From JBOFLG01 sp051657745 (GTDB taxonomy: Bacteria; Actinomycetota; Actinomycetes; Actinomycetales; Dermatophilaceae): a DNA stretch of 5,075 nt. Where the stretch lies: assembly GCA_051657745.1 (NCBI GenBank), contig JBOFLG010000241.1:1-5075 (forward strand), read 5' to 3'. This document shows, piece by piece, positions 1 through 5,075 of the stretch (within the stretch, counting starts at the first letter, position 1; each line of letters begins with the position of its first letter). The notes below the pieces were generated by a model. It saw only the letters and a program-made list of their open reading frames with translations. It had not been told where the DNA came from and ran no database searches. The position numbers were made by a program, and so were the translations under genes.

Positions 1-1513
1 CGGTGAAGCCGTCGACGCCGAAGCGGCGGGCCAGCTCGGCCCACACCCACAACTCGTCACGGGCCTCCCCCGGCGGGTCCAGGGCCTTGCGGCGCCGGAT
101 GACGCGGCCCTCGAGGGTGGTCATCGTGCCCTCCTCTTCGGCCCACTGGGTCACCGGGAGCACCACGTCGGCGAGTTCCGCTGTCTCCGAGGGCACCACG
201 TCGGCCACCACCAGCAGGTCCAGGCGGGCTAGCGCGGCCCGCACTGCGGTGACGTTCGGCGCCGAGACCGCCACGTTGGAGCCGTGCACGAGCAGGGCTC
301 GCGGCCCGTCGCCCACGCCGAGCCGAGCGAGCAGTTCAACGGCCGGCACACCGGGGCCGGGCAGGCCGGCCGGGTCGATACCCCACACCCCGGCGACGTG
401 GGCGCGGGCGGCCGGGTCGGCGATCATCCGGTAGCCGGGCAGCTGGTCGCTCTTCATCCCGTGCTCGCGCCCGCCTTGGCCGTTGCCCTGCCCGGTGAGG
501 GGGCCGTAGCCCGAGCCGACCCGGCCCACCAACCCCAGCGCGCACGCGAGGGTGATCGCTGCGGACACCCCGGCGGTGCCCTGGGTCGACTGCTCCATTC
601 CGCGACCGGTGAGGACGTACGCCCCGCGGCCACCGTGCACCGGTGCCGCAGCGGCCAATCGCCGCGCCGCCGTGCGCAGTTCGTCCGCTGGCACCCCGCA
701 CACCGCCTCGGCCCGCTCGGGCCACCACCGCGCGACCGAGGCGGCCACGGCATCCCAGCCGGTGGTCCGCTCGCGCAGGTACGCCTCGTCGGCCAGGCCC
801 TCGGCGACGAGCACGTGGGTGAGTGCGAGCAGCACCACCAGGTCGGTACCGGGCACGGGGGCGAGGTGCCTGCCGGCGCCGTCCTCGGTGAGCCGGGCGG
901 TGGCCGAGCGTCGCGGGTCCACCACCACCAGCCCGCCGCGCGAGCGGACCCCGGCGAGGTGCTGCACCAGCGGGGGCATGGTCGCGGCCGGGTTGGAGCC
1001 GAGCACCAGCACCGCGTCGGCGCCGCCGAGGTCGGCCAGCGGGAAGGTGAGGCCACGGTCGACGCCGAGGGTGCGGTTCGCCGCAGCCGCCGCCGAACTC
1101 ATACAGAACCGCCCGTTGTAGTCGAGGTACGGCGTGCGCAGCACCACCCGGGCGAACTTGCCCAGGGTGTAGGCCTTTTCGTTGGTGAGGCCACCACCGC
1201 CGAACACCGCCACCGACTGCGGACCGTGCTCGTGCTGCAGCGCCACCAGCCGGTCGTGAATGACGCTCAGGGCCTCGTCCCAGCTGGCCGGCTCCAGCGG
1301 GGCGCCCCGCCCGCCGCGCCGGAGCAGCGGCGTGGTCAGCCGGTCGGCGGCGGCGAGCACCTCCGCGGAGGTCCAGCCCTTCTGGCACATCCCGCCCCGG
1401 TTGGTCGGGAAGTCCCGCGCCGCCACCCGCACCGGCGCCGCGGCATCCGGCGTCGGTACGAGTGCCTGCGCGCACTGCAGCGCACAGTAGGGGCAGTGGG
1501 TCGCGGTCGACAC
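1..1513 (-). CDS. narB: Assimilatory nitrate reductase catalytic subunit (molybdopterin oxidoreductase), N-terminal 504 residues, cut by window edge
   Basis: Cytoplasmic enzyme that reduces nitrate to nitrite using a bis-molybdopterin cofactor and one [4Fe-4S] cluster. The minus-strand frame is open from a GTG at 1513 to the window edge. Cluster ligands are visible as C7-x2-C10-x3-C14 and C43, followed by QKGWTS. The segment N133-x-R-x-CMSSA places the likely molybdenum ligand at Cys137. Cofactor-binding segments follow: LGSNPA (171-176), GQGNGQGG (341-348), HGSNVAVSAPN (410-420), SETAELADVVLP (442-453) and EGTMTTLEGR (461-470). This order fits the actinobacterial assimilatory (NarB/NasA/NasC) group rather than membrane-bound NarG. 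Full-length members have about 700 residues, so roughly the last third is missing. GTG is the only sensible start: an in-frame stop lies two codons upstream and the first cluster Cys is residue 7. No clear ribosome-binding site precedes it, and the narK stop lies 3 bases upstream, so translation is probably coupled to narK. A formate dehydrogenase-like enzyme is the main alternative; the NarK partner argues against it. Symbols vary between species. Confidence 0.93.
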   Translation of the reverse strand, partial: MSTATHCPYCALQCAQALVPTPDAAAPVRVAARDFPTNRGGMCQKGWTSAEVLAAADRLTTPLLRRGGRGAPLEPASWDEALSVIHDRLVALQHEHGPQSVAVFGGGGLTNEKAYTLGKFARVVLRTPYLDYNGRFCMSSAAAAANRTLGVDRGLTFPLADLGGADAVLVLGSNPAATMPPLVQHLAGVRSRGGLVVVDPRRSATARLTEDGAGRHLAPVPGTDLVVLLALTHVLVAEGLADEAYLRERTTGWDAVAASVARWWPERAEAVCGVPADELRTAARRLAAAAPVHGGRGAYVLTGRGMEQSTQGTAGVSAAITLACALGLVGRVGSGYGPLTGQGNGQGGREHGMKSDQLPGYRMIADPAARAHVAGVWGIDPAGLPGPGVPAVELLARLGVGDGPRALLVHGSNVAVSAPNVTAVRAALARLDLLVVADVVPSETAELADVVLPVTQWAEEEGTMTTLEGRVIRRRKALDPPGEARDELWVWAELARRFGVDGFT

Positions 1514-1516
1514 TGG

Positions 1517-3013
1517 TCAGACCCGGGCCATCGTGGCGCCGCGGCGCAGGTAGACGGCCCAGGTGATGACGGCCATGGCGAGGAAGACGCCGATGTAGAT
1601 CTCGAGCGCCGGGATGATCGAGCCGTGGGTCTCGTTCGCGTACTTGTAGACGAAGGGGATGACGAACCCGCCGAACGCGCCGACCGAGGAGATGATGCCG
1701 ACCGCCCCAGCTGCCCGGCGCTTGTACTCCAGCACGCCGGCACCGTCGCGGGCGCGGCCGCTGGCCCCGTCGCGATCGCGGGCGCCGAGGCGGGTGAAGA
1801 TGGCCGGGATCATCCGGTAGGTCGACCCGTTACCCACACCGGTGGCCACGAACAGCGCCATGAAACTGACGAAGAACACCGGCAGGCTGCGGTTCTGCAC
1901 GCCGTACACCGCGACCAGCCCGGCACCGGCCATGGCGAGGAACGCACCGAGGGTGACCACCGCGCCACCGAACCGGTCGGACAGCCGGCCCCCGAACGGG
2001 CGCGACAGCGAGCCGACGAGCGCCCCGAGGAAGCCCCAGCTGAGCGCGATGTCGGGCCGCTCGAAGACCACCTTGAGCAGGGTCGGGAACGCCGCGCTAT
2101 ACCCGATGAACGAACCGAAGGTGCCGATGTAGAGCAGCGCCATCAACCAGGTGTGCAGGTGCCGGGTGGCCCGGGCGGTGGGGCCGGGGTCGGCCTTGGC
2201 GTCGCGGAGGTTGTCCATGTGCCGGTATGCGAGGTAGGCCGCGACCAGCGCCAGCGGCACGTAGAGGAACGCGGCGTTGGCGAGACCAGCAGCGATCCCG
2301 CCCAGGCCGATCGCCAGCGGCACCGCCTTTTGCGCTACTGCCACACCGATATTGCCGCCGGCTGCGTTGAGGCCGAGGGCCCAGCCCTTCTCGCGCTCGG
2401 GGTAGAAGAAGGAGATGTTCGCCATCGACGAGGCGAAGTTGCCGCCGCCGAACCCGGCCGTGCCTGCGATGAGCAACAGCACCCAGAACGGCACGTCGGG
2501 GTTCTGCACCACCCAGGCCAGGCCGAGGGTCGGCACGAGCAGCAGCAGGGCCGACACCACGGTCCAGTTGCGGCCGCCGAAGATCGGCACCGCGAAGGTG
2601 TAGGGGATGCGTAGGAACGCACCCACCCCGGACGCCACAGCGACGATGGTGAGTGCCTGCCCGGCGGTGAGCGCCCAGCCGTTCGCCCCGGATGCGGTGA
2701 GCACGCCACTCGCGTCGAAGGTGCCGCTCATCGCGACCACGACGATCGACCACAGCAGCCAGACGGAGAAACCGATGTGCTCGGCGACAATGGAGTAGAC
2801 GAGGTTGCGGCGGGCGATGCCACGGCCGCGGGTCTCCCAGAACGCGGTGTCCTCGGGGTCCCAGTGCTCAATCCACCGGCCGCGGCTGGTGCCCTCGGAG
2901 CCGGCCGGGCTGCCGGCGGCTCCGGGCCTGCCGGTGTCGAGCAGGGTGTCGGTCGGCGTGCCGCCCGGGGGGGCGGGCGGCGCAGGTACGTGGCCCGGTG
3001 TGGTGGTGGTCAT
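1517..3013 (-). CDS. narK: NarK-family nitrate/nitrite transporter (MFS, NNP family), complete
   Basis: Integral membrane protein of 498 residues that moves nitrate and/or nitrite across the cytoplasmic membrane. About 12 hydrophobic helices can be picked out between residues 76 and 489. Family marks are all present: RIPYTFAVPIFGGRNW (135-150), whose Arg135 corresponds to the substrate-binding Arg89 of E. coli NarK; nitrate signature 1, GFGGGNFASSMANISFFYP (187-205); SLSRPFGGRLSDRFGG (335-350), with Arg338 matching Arg305; and nitrate signature 2, GVGNGSTYRMIP (392-403). The first 75 or so residues form a hydrophilic tail rich in Pro, Gly and Thr, ending in a WDPEDTAFWE segment. A charged loop of Arg, Asp and Gly (about 409-433) precedes the last two helices. 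The ATG at 3013 is supported by GAAAGAGGG 8 bases upstream. The gene is followed after 3 bases by the nitrate reductase, so it probably supplies nitrate for assimilation. Whether it works as nitrate/nitrite antiporter or proton symporter cannot be read from sequence. Confidence 0.96.
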   Translation of the reverse strand: MTTTTPGHVPAPPAPPGGTPTDTLLDTGRPGAAGSPAGSEGTSRGRWIEHWDPEDTAFWETRGRGIARRNLVYSIVAEHIGFSVWLLWSIVVVAMSGTFDASGVLTASGANGWALTAGQALTIVAVASGVGAFLRIPYTFAVPIFGGRNWTVVSALLLLVPTLGLAWVVQNPDVPFWVLLLIAGTAGFGGGNFASSMANISFFYPEREKGWALGLNAAGGNIGVAVAQKAVPLAIGLGGIAAGLANAAFLYVPLALVAAYLAYRHMDNLRDAKADPGPTARATRHLHTWLMALLYIGTFGSFIGYSAAFPTLLKVVFERPDIALSWGFLGALVGSLSRPFGGRLSDRFGGAVVTLGAFLAMAGAGLVAVYGVQNRSLPVFFVSFMALFVATGVGNGSTYRMIPAIFTRLGARDRDGASGRARDGAGVLEYKRRAAGAVGIISSVGAFGGFVIPFVYKYANETHGSIIPALEIYIGVFLAMAVITWAVYLRRGATMARV

Positions 3014-3021
3014 GAGCGCTG

Positions 3022-3030
3022 CCCTCTTTC
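3022..3030 (-). promoter_or_regulatory. Ribosome-binding site of narK
   Basis: On the minus strand GAAAGAGGG lies 8 bases before the ATG at 3013. The AGAGGG core pairs well with the 3' end of 16S rRNA and fixes the narK start. Confidence 0.75.
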
Positions 3031-3093
3031 ACTGACGCGGTTCGCAAGCGGACGCTCTGGCGAGGGCGCCCACCTCGCTGTCGGACGCCGTCG

Positions 3094-3099
3094 ACGCTA
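3094..3099 (-). promoter_or_regulatory. Weak -10 candidate for narK (TAGCGT)
   Basis: On the minus strand TAGCGT fits the actinobacterial TAnnnT -10 pattern and would start a transcript near 3087, giving a leader of about 74 bases. There is no recognisable -35 at 16-19 bases upstream, which would be usual for an activator-dependent promoter but is also what chance gives. Placement is tentative. Confidence 0.22.
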
Positions 3100-3131
3100 C
3101 GAACTGGGTGTTTCCGGGTACGGCGGGCTAC

Positions 3132-3147
3132 GTGAACCGCCCGCAAC
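3132..3147 (+). promoter_or_regulatory. Candidate GlnR box (proximal, weaker) upstream of narK
   Basis: GTGAA (3132-3136), 6 bases, GCAAC (3143-3147): each half matches the gTnAC / GaAAC halves except for one base. It has the same orientation as the distal box and starts 46 bases closer to narK. If transcription starts near 3087, this site is centred near -52, suitable for an activator. On its own it would be unconvincing; its value is the pairing with the distal match. Confidence 0.33.
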
Positions 3148-3177
3148 ATCCCGCGCACCGGCCCGGCCAGCCGGATC

Positions 3178-3204
3178 GTGAGCCCCCGGAAACCTCCGCG
3201 TTAC
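3178..3204 (+). promoter_or_regulatory. Candidate GlnR box (distal) upstream of narK
   Basis: Reading on the plus strand, GTGAG (3178-3182), 6 bases, GAAAC (3189-3193), 6 bases, GTTAC (3200-3204). The published actinobacterial GlnR pattern is gTnAC-N6-GaAAC repeated with 6-base spacers. The first box misses only its last base; the second and third fit exactly. The next position in register (3211-3215) fits poorly. GlnR is the OmpR-type nitrogen regulator that controls nitrate and ammonium assimilation genes in this phylum. The site lies about 165-200 bases upstream of the narK ATG, within normal range. This is a motif match by eye, not a scored or tested site. Confidence 0.5.
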
Positions 3205-3321
3205 CTGAGGGCGAGACACCCCCGGCAGAAACGACCAATAGGGCGAGTCTGCAGGCGCGGCATCACGCCATCAGGCGAAGACCAGGGGGCCGATCAGCTC
3301 GCCGCGCAGCGCCCGCGCCGG

Positions 3322-4068
3322 TCAGTCCAGCCCGAGGTAGTGCTCGAGCCCGACGGTCAGGCCCGGGCGGTTGCCCACCTCACGAACCGCGGCGAGCACC
3401 CCGGGCATGAACGAGGACCGGTCGAACGAGTCGTGCCGGATGGTGAGCTGCTCCCCCTCACCACCGAACAGCACCTCCTGGTGAGCGACCAGGCCGCGCA
3501 GCCGCACCGAATGCACCGGGATGCCGTGCACCCGCGCCCCGCGCGCCCCACCCGGGTCGGAGGTGGTGGCGTCGGGAGGCAGCGCGAGGCCGGCCTGTGC
3601 GCGCGCGGACCCGATGAGTTCGGCTGTGCGCGAGGCGGTTCCGGACGGCGCGTCGACCTTCGCAGGGTGGTGCAGCTCAACGACCTCCACGGACTCGTAA
3701 AACGGCGCCGCCTGCCGGGCGAACGACATCATCAGCAGCGCGCCGATCGCGAAGTTGGGCGCCACGAGCACTCCGACACCGGGGCGTTCGGCGAGGTGAG
3801 CCTGAAGCGTCGCGAGGCGAGCGTCATCCCACCCGGTGGTGCCGACAACCACGTGCACCCCGCGCTCGACGCAGTACGCCACAGTGCGCGGCGAGGCGTC
3901 GGGCGTGGAGAACTCGACGACGACCTCCGCGCCGGCGAGATCATCGAGGTCGTCTCCGACGTCGAACCGGCCGACGAGCTCGAGGTGCTCGTCGTGCTCC
4001 ACCGCACCGCAGACGGTGGCACCCATCCGGCCCGCGGCACCGATCACCGCAACTCTGGTCGCACCCAT
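3322..4068 (-). CDS. dapB: 4-hydroxy-tetrahydrodipicolinate reductase (DapB), complete
   Basis: Cytoplasmic enzyme that reduces 4-hydroxy-2,3,4,5-tetrahydrodipicolinate with NAD(P)H, the second committed step of the diaminopimelate/lysine pathway, supplying peptidoglycan and protein synthesis. The 248-residue product has the normal family length. The N-terminal dinucleotide fold begins VAVIGAAGRMG (6-16); VVGTTGW (74-80) and APNFAIGA (103-110) follow. The catalytic segment ELHHPAKVDAPSGTA (131-145) carries the histidine pair 133/134 and Lys137, equivalent to E. coli His159, His160 and Lys163. RGLVAHQEVLFG (191-202), LTIRHDSFDRSSF (208-220) and PGLTVGLE (235-242) complete the C-terminal domain. 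The frame stays open upstream to 4197, but the ATG at 4068 is preferred: it puts the nucleotide fold at residue 6, as in relatives such as mycobacterial DapB, and the extra 43 codons look non-homologous. No Shine-Dalgarno is visible. It is followed by narK after 308 bases with no evident functional link. Confidence 0.97.
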   Translation of the reverse strand: MGATRVAVIGAAGRMGATVCGAVEHDEHLELVGRFDVGDDLDDLAGAEVVVEFSTPDASPRTVAYCVERGVHVVVGTTGWDDARLATLQAHLAERPGVGVLVAPNFAIGALLMMSFARQAAPFYESVEVVELHHPAKVDAPSGTASRTAELIGSARAQAGLALPPDATTSDPGGARGARVHGIPVHSVRLRGLVAHQEVLFGGEGEQLTIRHDSFDRSSFMPGVLAAVREVGNRPGLTVGLEHYLGLD

Positions 4069-4075
4069 GCGCAGA

Positions 4076-4081
4076 ACTGTA
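4076..4081 (-). promoter_or_regulatory. -10 element of dapB placing the transcript start at the ATG (leaderless)
   Basis: On the minus strand TACAGT ends exactly 7 bases before the dapB ATG. This TAnnnT hexamer and spacing are the known layout of leaderless actinobacterial transcripts, in which the mRNA begins with the A of the start codon. The absence of a Shine-Dalgarno in the preceding 20 bases agrees. No -35 similar to TTGACA is seen, which is common in this phylum. Confidence 0.5.
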
Positions 4082-4216
4082 GTGAGGGCGCCGGGCACCG
4101 CCGAGACCACGTCGTCCGTCGGCGCCGTCTGCGTCGGCCCTCGCCGTGGCGAGAGCGCGCCACGGCGAGCGGTCTCCGCCATCCGCCTGACCAGCACCTG
4201 ACTTATTCATTGATTG

Positions 4217-4246
4217 TTCACTTTGCGGACCTTGATCGGCTACCAT
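4217..4246 (+). promoter_or_regulatory. Candidate promoter of the small plus-strand gene
   Basis: TTCACT (4217-4222) and TACCAT (4241-4246) are separated by 18 bases; each matches the vegetative sigma -35 and -10 consensus at 4 of 6 positions. They lie in the only AT-richer patch of the region (about 4200-4245). Transcription would start near 4252-4254, leaving a leader of about 30 bases with a strong ribosome-binding site. It diverges from dapB. Confidence 0.45.
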
Positions 4247-4271
4247 TGCGCAGGTTCGAAAAGTGATCGAG

Positions 4272-4277
4272 AGGAGG
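4272..4277 (+). promoter_or_regulatory. Strong ribosome-binding site of the small gene (AGGAGG)
   Basis: A perfect AGGAGG, within GAGAGGAGGG, lies 4 bases before the ATG at 4282. The spacing is slightly tight but functional. It is the best Shine-Dalgarno in the window and decides that the 44-codon frame starting at 4282 is the translated one, not the longer overlapping frame opening at 4263. Confidence 0.8.
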
Positions 4278-4281
4278 GCCC

Positions 4282-4416
4282 ATGAAGAAGCGGACCACGT
4301 CCGAGCGCATCGGCCTGGCCGTGCGCTGGGTCCCTGTCAGGACGGCCGACGGCCGTGTGCGGATGGAGATGCGCTGGTCTCACCCACGAGCGATGCGGCA
4401 GCAACACGCCGCCTGA
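4282..4416 (+). CDS. Small basic protein of unknown function (44 residues)
   Basis: The product begins MKKRTTSERIGLAVRW and continues through RTADGRVRMEMRW to a short, less ordered tail. I do not recognise a family. It has 11 Lys/Arg against 3 acidic residues, a net charge near +8, two tryptophans (16 and 32) and no hydrophobic stretch long enough for a membrane segment or signal peptide. The pattern of alternating hydrophobic and charged residues, LAVRWVPVR then a turn TADGR then VRMEMRW, looks like a beta hairpin. Coding support is good: 38 of 44 sense codons end in G or C, and only 2 of the first 32 do not. A promoter candidate, a perfect AGGAGG and a hairpin 17 bases past the stop make it a self-contained unit, divergent from dapB. 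It is too short for many gene finders. Nucleic-acid or ribosome binding is possible from its charge but is not shown. A regulatory leader peptide is the main alternative. Confidence 0.72.
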   Translation: MKKRTTSERIGLAVRWVPVRTADGRVRMEMRWSHPRAMRQQHAA

Positions 4417-4433
4417 GCTCACACGTACCTGGT

Positions 4434-4464
4434 CGAGCCCGGTCCTGGCAGGGGGCCGGGCTCG
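4434..4464 (+). terminator. Hairpin terminator after the small gene
   Basis: The arm CGAGCCCGGTCC (4434-4445) pairs over 12 positions (one G-T wobble) with 4453-4464, leaving a 7-base loop. It begins 17 bases after the stop of the small gene. No T-run follows; GC-rich hairpins without a T-tract are common as terminators in actinobacteria. The stem is strong in both directions. Confidence 0.7.
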
Positions 4465-4512
4465 CCCACGTTCGGCGTGACGCCGGGTCACCATCGCTGC
4501 CTCCCCCGCTCA

Positions 4513-4602
4513 CGCTCCACCAGCCACCTCGCCCGCGTTCCGTCGGTCACCACCCCTCGCTCCACCAGCCACCTCACCCGCGTTCCGTTGGTCACCACCC
4601 GC
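4513..4602. repeat. Tandem direct repeat, 2 x 45 bases
   Basis: Unit 1 (4513-4557) and unit 2 (4558-4602) are identical at 41 of 45 positions, differing at position 19, position 32 and the last two bases. Both open with CGCTCCACCAGCCACCTC and end with a GGTCACCACCC segment. Because 45 is a multiple of 3, any frame through it shows a 15-residue repeat; on the minus strand this reads like VVTNGTRVRWLVERG. I take that as a by-product rather than coding. Confidence 0.9.
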
Positions 4603-4662
4603 CGCTCCGGCAGGCACCCCGCCGCTCCGGCAGGCACCCCGCCGCTCCGGCAGCCACCCTGC
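4603..4662. repeat. Tandem direct repeat, 3 x 20 bases, related to the 45-base units
   Basis: CGCTCCGGCAGGCACCCCGC occurs at 4603-4622 and identically at 4623-4642; the third copy (4643-4662) differs at 2 positions. The array directly abuts the 45-base repeat. Its units share the opening CGCTCC and a CAGsCACC core with the longer units, so the short unit looks like an internally deleted form of the long one. A period of 20 does not keep a reading frame, which argues against a coding repeat. Confidence 0.9.
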
Positions 4663-4909
4663 TCTCGCCCCGGCCGGCCCCACCCGGTGACCGCGTCATC
4701 CGACATGGCCCATGGTCTCCCCAGCCAGGTCGTCATGACAGGTGTCAGCAGATGTCGATGACGCCCACTACTGGTCGACAGCCCGGCGCCGACAGAACAT
4801 AGGTCTCGTCACCCGCCGCGGCGAGCCGGCCTCCCTCATCGGCAGCCGAGGCGGCAGGCGTCCGTCGGAGACACCAGGCGGACGGGCGGCAGGCGGAGCA
4901 GCTGACGCC

Positions 4910-4949
4910 GCCGACCCCCGTGCATGAGGCGTATCGCATGGGGGTCGGC
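4910..4949. repeat. Strong inverted repeat (14-bp stem, 12-base loop), possible terminator
   Basis: The arm GCCGACCCCCGTGC (4910-4923) pairs over all 14 positions, with one G-T wobble, with 4936-4949. It has no T-run on either side. It may be a terminator for a gene to the right of the window on the minus strand, or part of a structured transcript. No convincing gene ends beside it inside the window, so its owner is unknown. Confidence 0.6.
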
Positions 4950-4976
4950 CCGCTCACCTACCTGCAACTCCCCTGC

Positions 4977-5009
4977 GCGGTGGGGTCCGTCGCTACCGCA
5001 CCCCGCCGC
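4977..5009. repeat. Second inverted repeat (10-bp stem, 13-base loop)
   Basis: GCGGTGGGGT (4977-4986) pairs with ACCCCGCCGC (5000-5009), including one T-G wobble. It lies 27 bases after the preceding hairpin. In DNA this GC-rich a 10-bp stem can arise by chance; the closeness to a stronger hairpin is why it is listed. Confidence 0.4.
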
Positions 5010-5075
5010 CGGTAGATCGCGAGCTGCGGCGCACACATCCGGCCCGGTGCACGCCCACCCGACACCGTGCGAACG

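Larger units (their letters stand above)
3014..3321. other. Intergenic region between dapB 3' end and narK 5' end
   Basis: There is no supportable gene here; open frames on both strands lack family features and good starts. The narK-proximal part (3014-3215) holds the ribosome-binding site, a weak -10 candidate and the candidate GlnR boxes listed separately. The dapB-proximal part (3216-3321) would hold a dapB terminator. Only short weak hairpins are seen there, for example CGCC-N4-GGCG within 3267-3280, with no T-run, so I do not call one. Read-through from dapB into narK is possible, but the separation of over 300 bases and the candidate operators favour a separate narK promoter. Confidence 0.7.
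4417..5075. other. Long gene-free region
   Basis: I see no supportable protein or RNA gene in these 659 bases. Open frames on both strands lack ribosome-binding sites, are rich in Arg, Pro, Gly and Ala, and owe their length to high GC. The region contains, in order, the hairpin at 4434-4464, a compound tandem repeat at 4513-4662, a patch with several TGTC/GACA words near 4700-4780, and two hairpins at 4910-4949 and 4977-5009. The gene to the right of the window is unseen, so the last 150 bases may be its 3' or 5' flank. Confidence 0.65.

Noticed and set aside
284..2614. A 776-codon open frame on the plus strand.
   Set aside because: It runs antisense to narB and narK, is rich in Arg, His, Gly and Ala, and has no family features or ribosome-binding site. 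Its length comes from the scarcity of stops opposite high-GC genes.
3216..3321. A dapB terminator.
   Set aside because: Only short stems of 3-5 bp are found, without a T-run; none stands out from what such GC-rich DNA gives by chance.
4069..4197. A 43-codon upstream extension of dapB.
   Set aside because: The known DapB N-terminus begins within six residues of the nucleotide fold, which matches the ATG at 4068; the extension has no ribosome-binding site and overlaps the -10 element.
3178..4266. A 362-codon open frame on the plus strand.
   Set aside because: It covers dapB on the opposite strand, whose motifs are intact; the plus-strand product resembles no protein family.
4513..4662. A CRISPR array.
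   Set aside because: The repeats are directly adjacent with no unique spacers, and the two periods differ.
4488..4736. An 82-codon minus-strand frame with a 15-residue repeat (VVTNGTRVRWLVERG-like).
   Set aside because: The peptide repeat follows from the 45-base DNA repeat; the adjacent 20-base repeat does not keep frame, and no ribosome-binding site or family resemblance is seen.
4263..4802. A 179-codon plus-strand frame overlapping the small gene.
   Set aside because: It starts upstream of the AGGAGG in a different frame, passes through the terminator hairpin and both repeat arrays, and is rich in Pro, Arg and His.
4820..4950. A cobalamin riboswitch or tRNA suggested by GC-rich stems.
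   Set aside because: No B12-box-like core and no cloverleaf with a T-loop could be found.
4745..4957. A 70-codon minus-strand frame starting at a GTG.
   Set aside because: Third-position GC falls in its second half, the Shine-Dalgarno is weak, and the strong hairpin lies inside its first 16 codons.

Overview
The window is very GC-rich (roughly 70% or more), its coding frames strongly prefer G or C at the third codon position, and its proteins look actinobacterial. It is most simply read as chromosomal DNA of a high-GC Actinomycetota; I cannot place it to genus. I support four protein genes: three on the minus strand with firm family assignments, and one small uncharacterised gene on the plus strand.

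Layout from the left edge. (1) 1-1513, minus: the N-terminal 504 residues of an assimilatory, molybdopterin- and [4Fe-4S]-containing nitrate reductase (narB/nasA type), cut by the window edge. (2) 1517-3013, minus: a complete NarK-type nitrate/nitrite transporter of the major facilitator superfamily. Its stop codon lies 3 bases before the reductase start, so the two genes form a tightly coupled import-and-reduce operon. (3) 3014-3321: the narK upstream region. It has a good ribosome-binding site, a weak promoter candidate and two matches to the actinobacterial GlnR nitrogen-regulator box pattern. (4) 3322-4068, minus: dapB, 4-hydroxy-tetrahydrodipicolinate reductase of lysine/diaminopimelate synthesis. 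A -10 hexamer sits 7 bases before its ATG, suggesting a leaderless mRNA. (5) 4069-4281: a divergent promoter region with an AT-richer patch. (6) 4282-4416, plus: a 44-codon gene for a basic small protein, with a promoter candidate, an AGGAGG ribosome-binding site and a strong hairpin 17 bases after the stop. (7) 4417-5075: no convincing gene. It holds that terminator, a compound tandem repeat (two 45-base units followed by three related 20-base units), a TGTC/GACA-rich patch and two GC-rich hairpins near the right end.

Functionally, NarK brings nitrate into the cell and the cytoplasmic molybdoenzyme reduces it to nitrite; a nitrite reductase would be needed to finish assimilation and is not in the window. 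GlnR control of this pair would be the expected logic and the upstream boxes agree with it, but that is an inference from motif matching. dapB is a housekeeping neighbour with no evident functional link. I found no CRISPR array, intact insertion sequence, tRNA or rRNA, and nothing I can defend as a new multi-gene system. The least explained items are the small basic protein and the structured, repeat-bearing region to its right.
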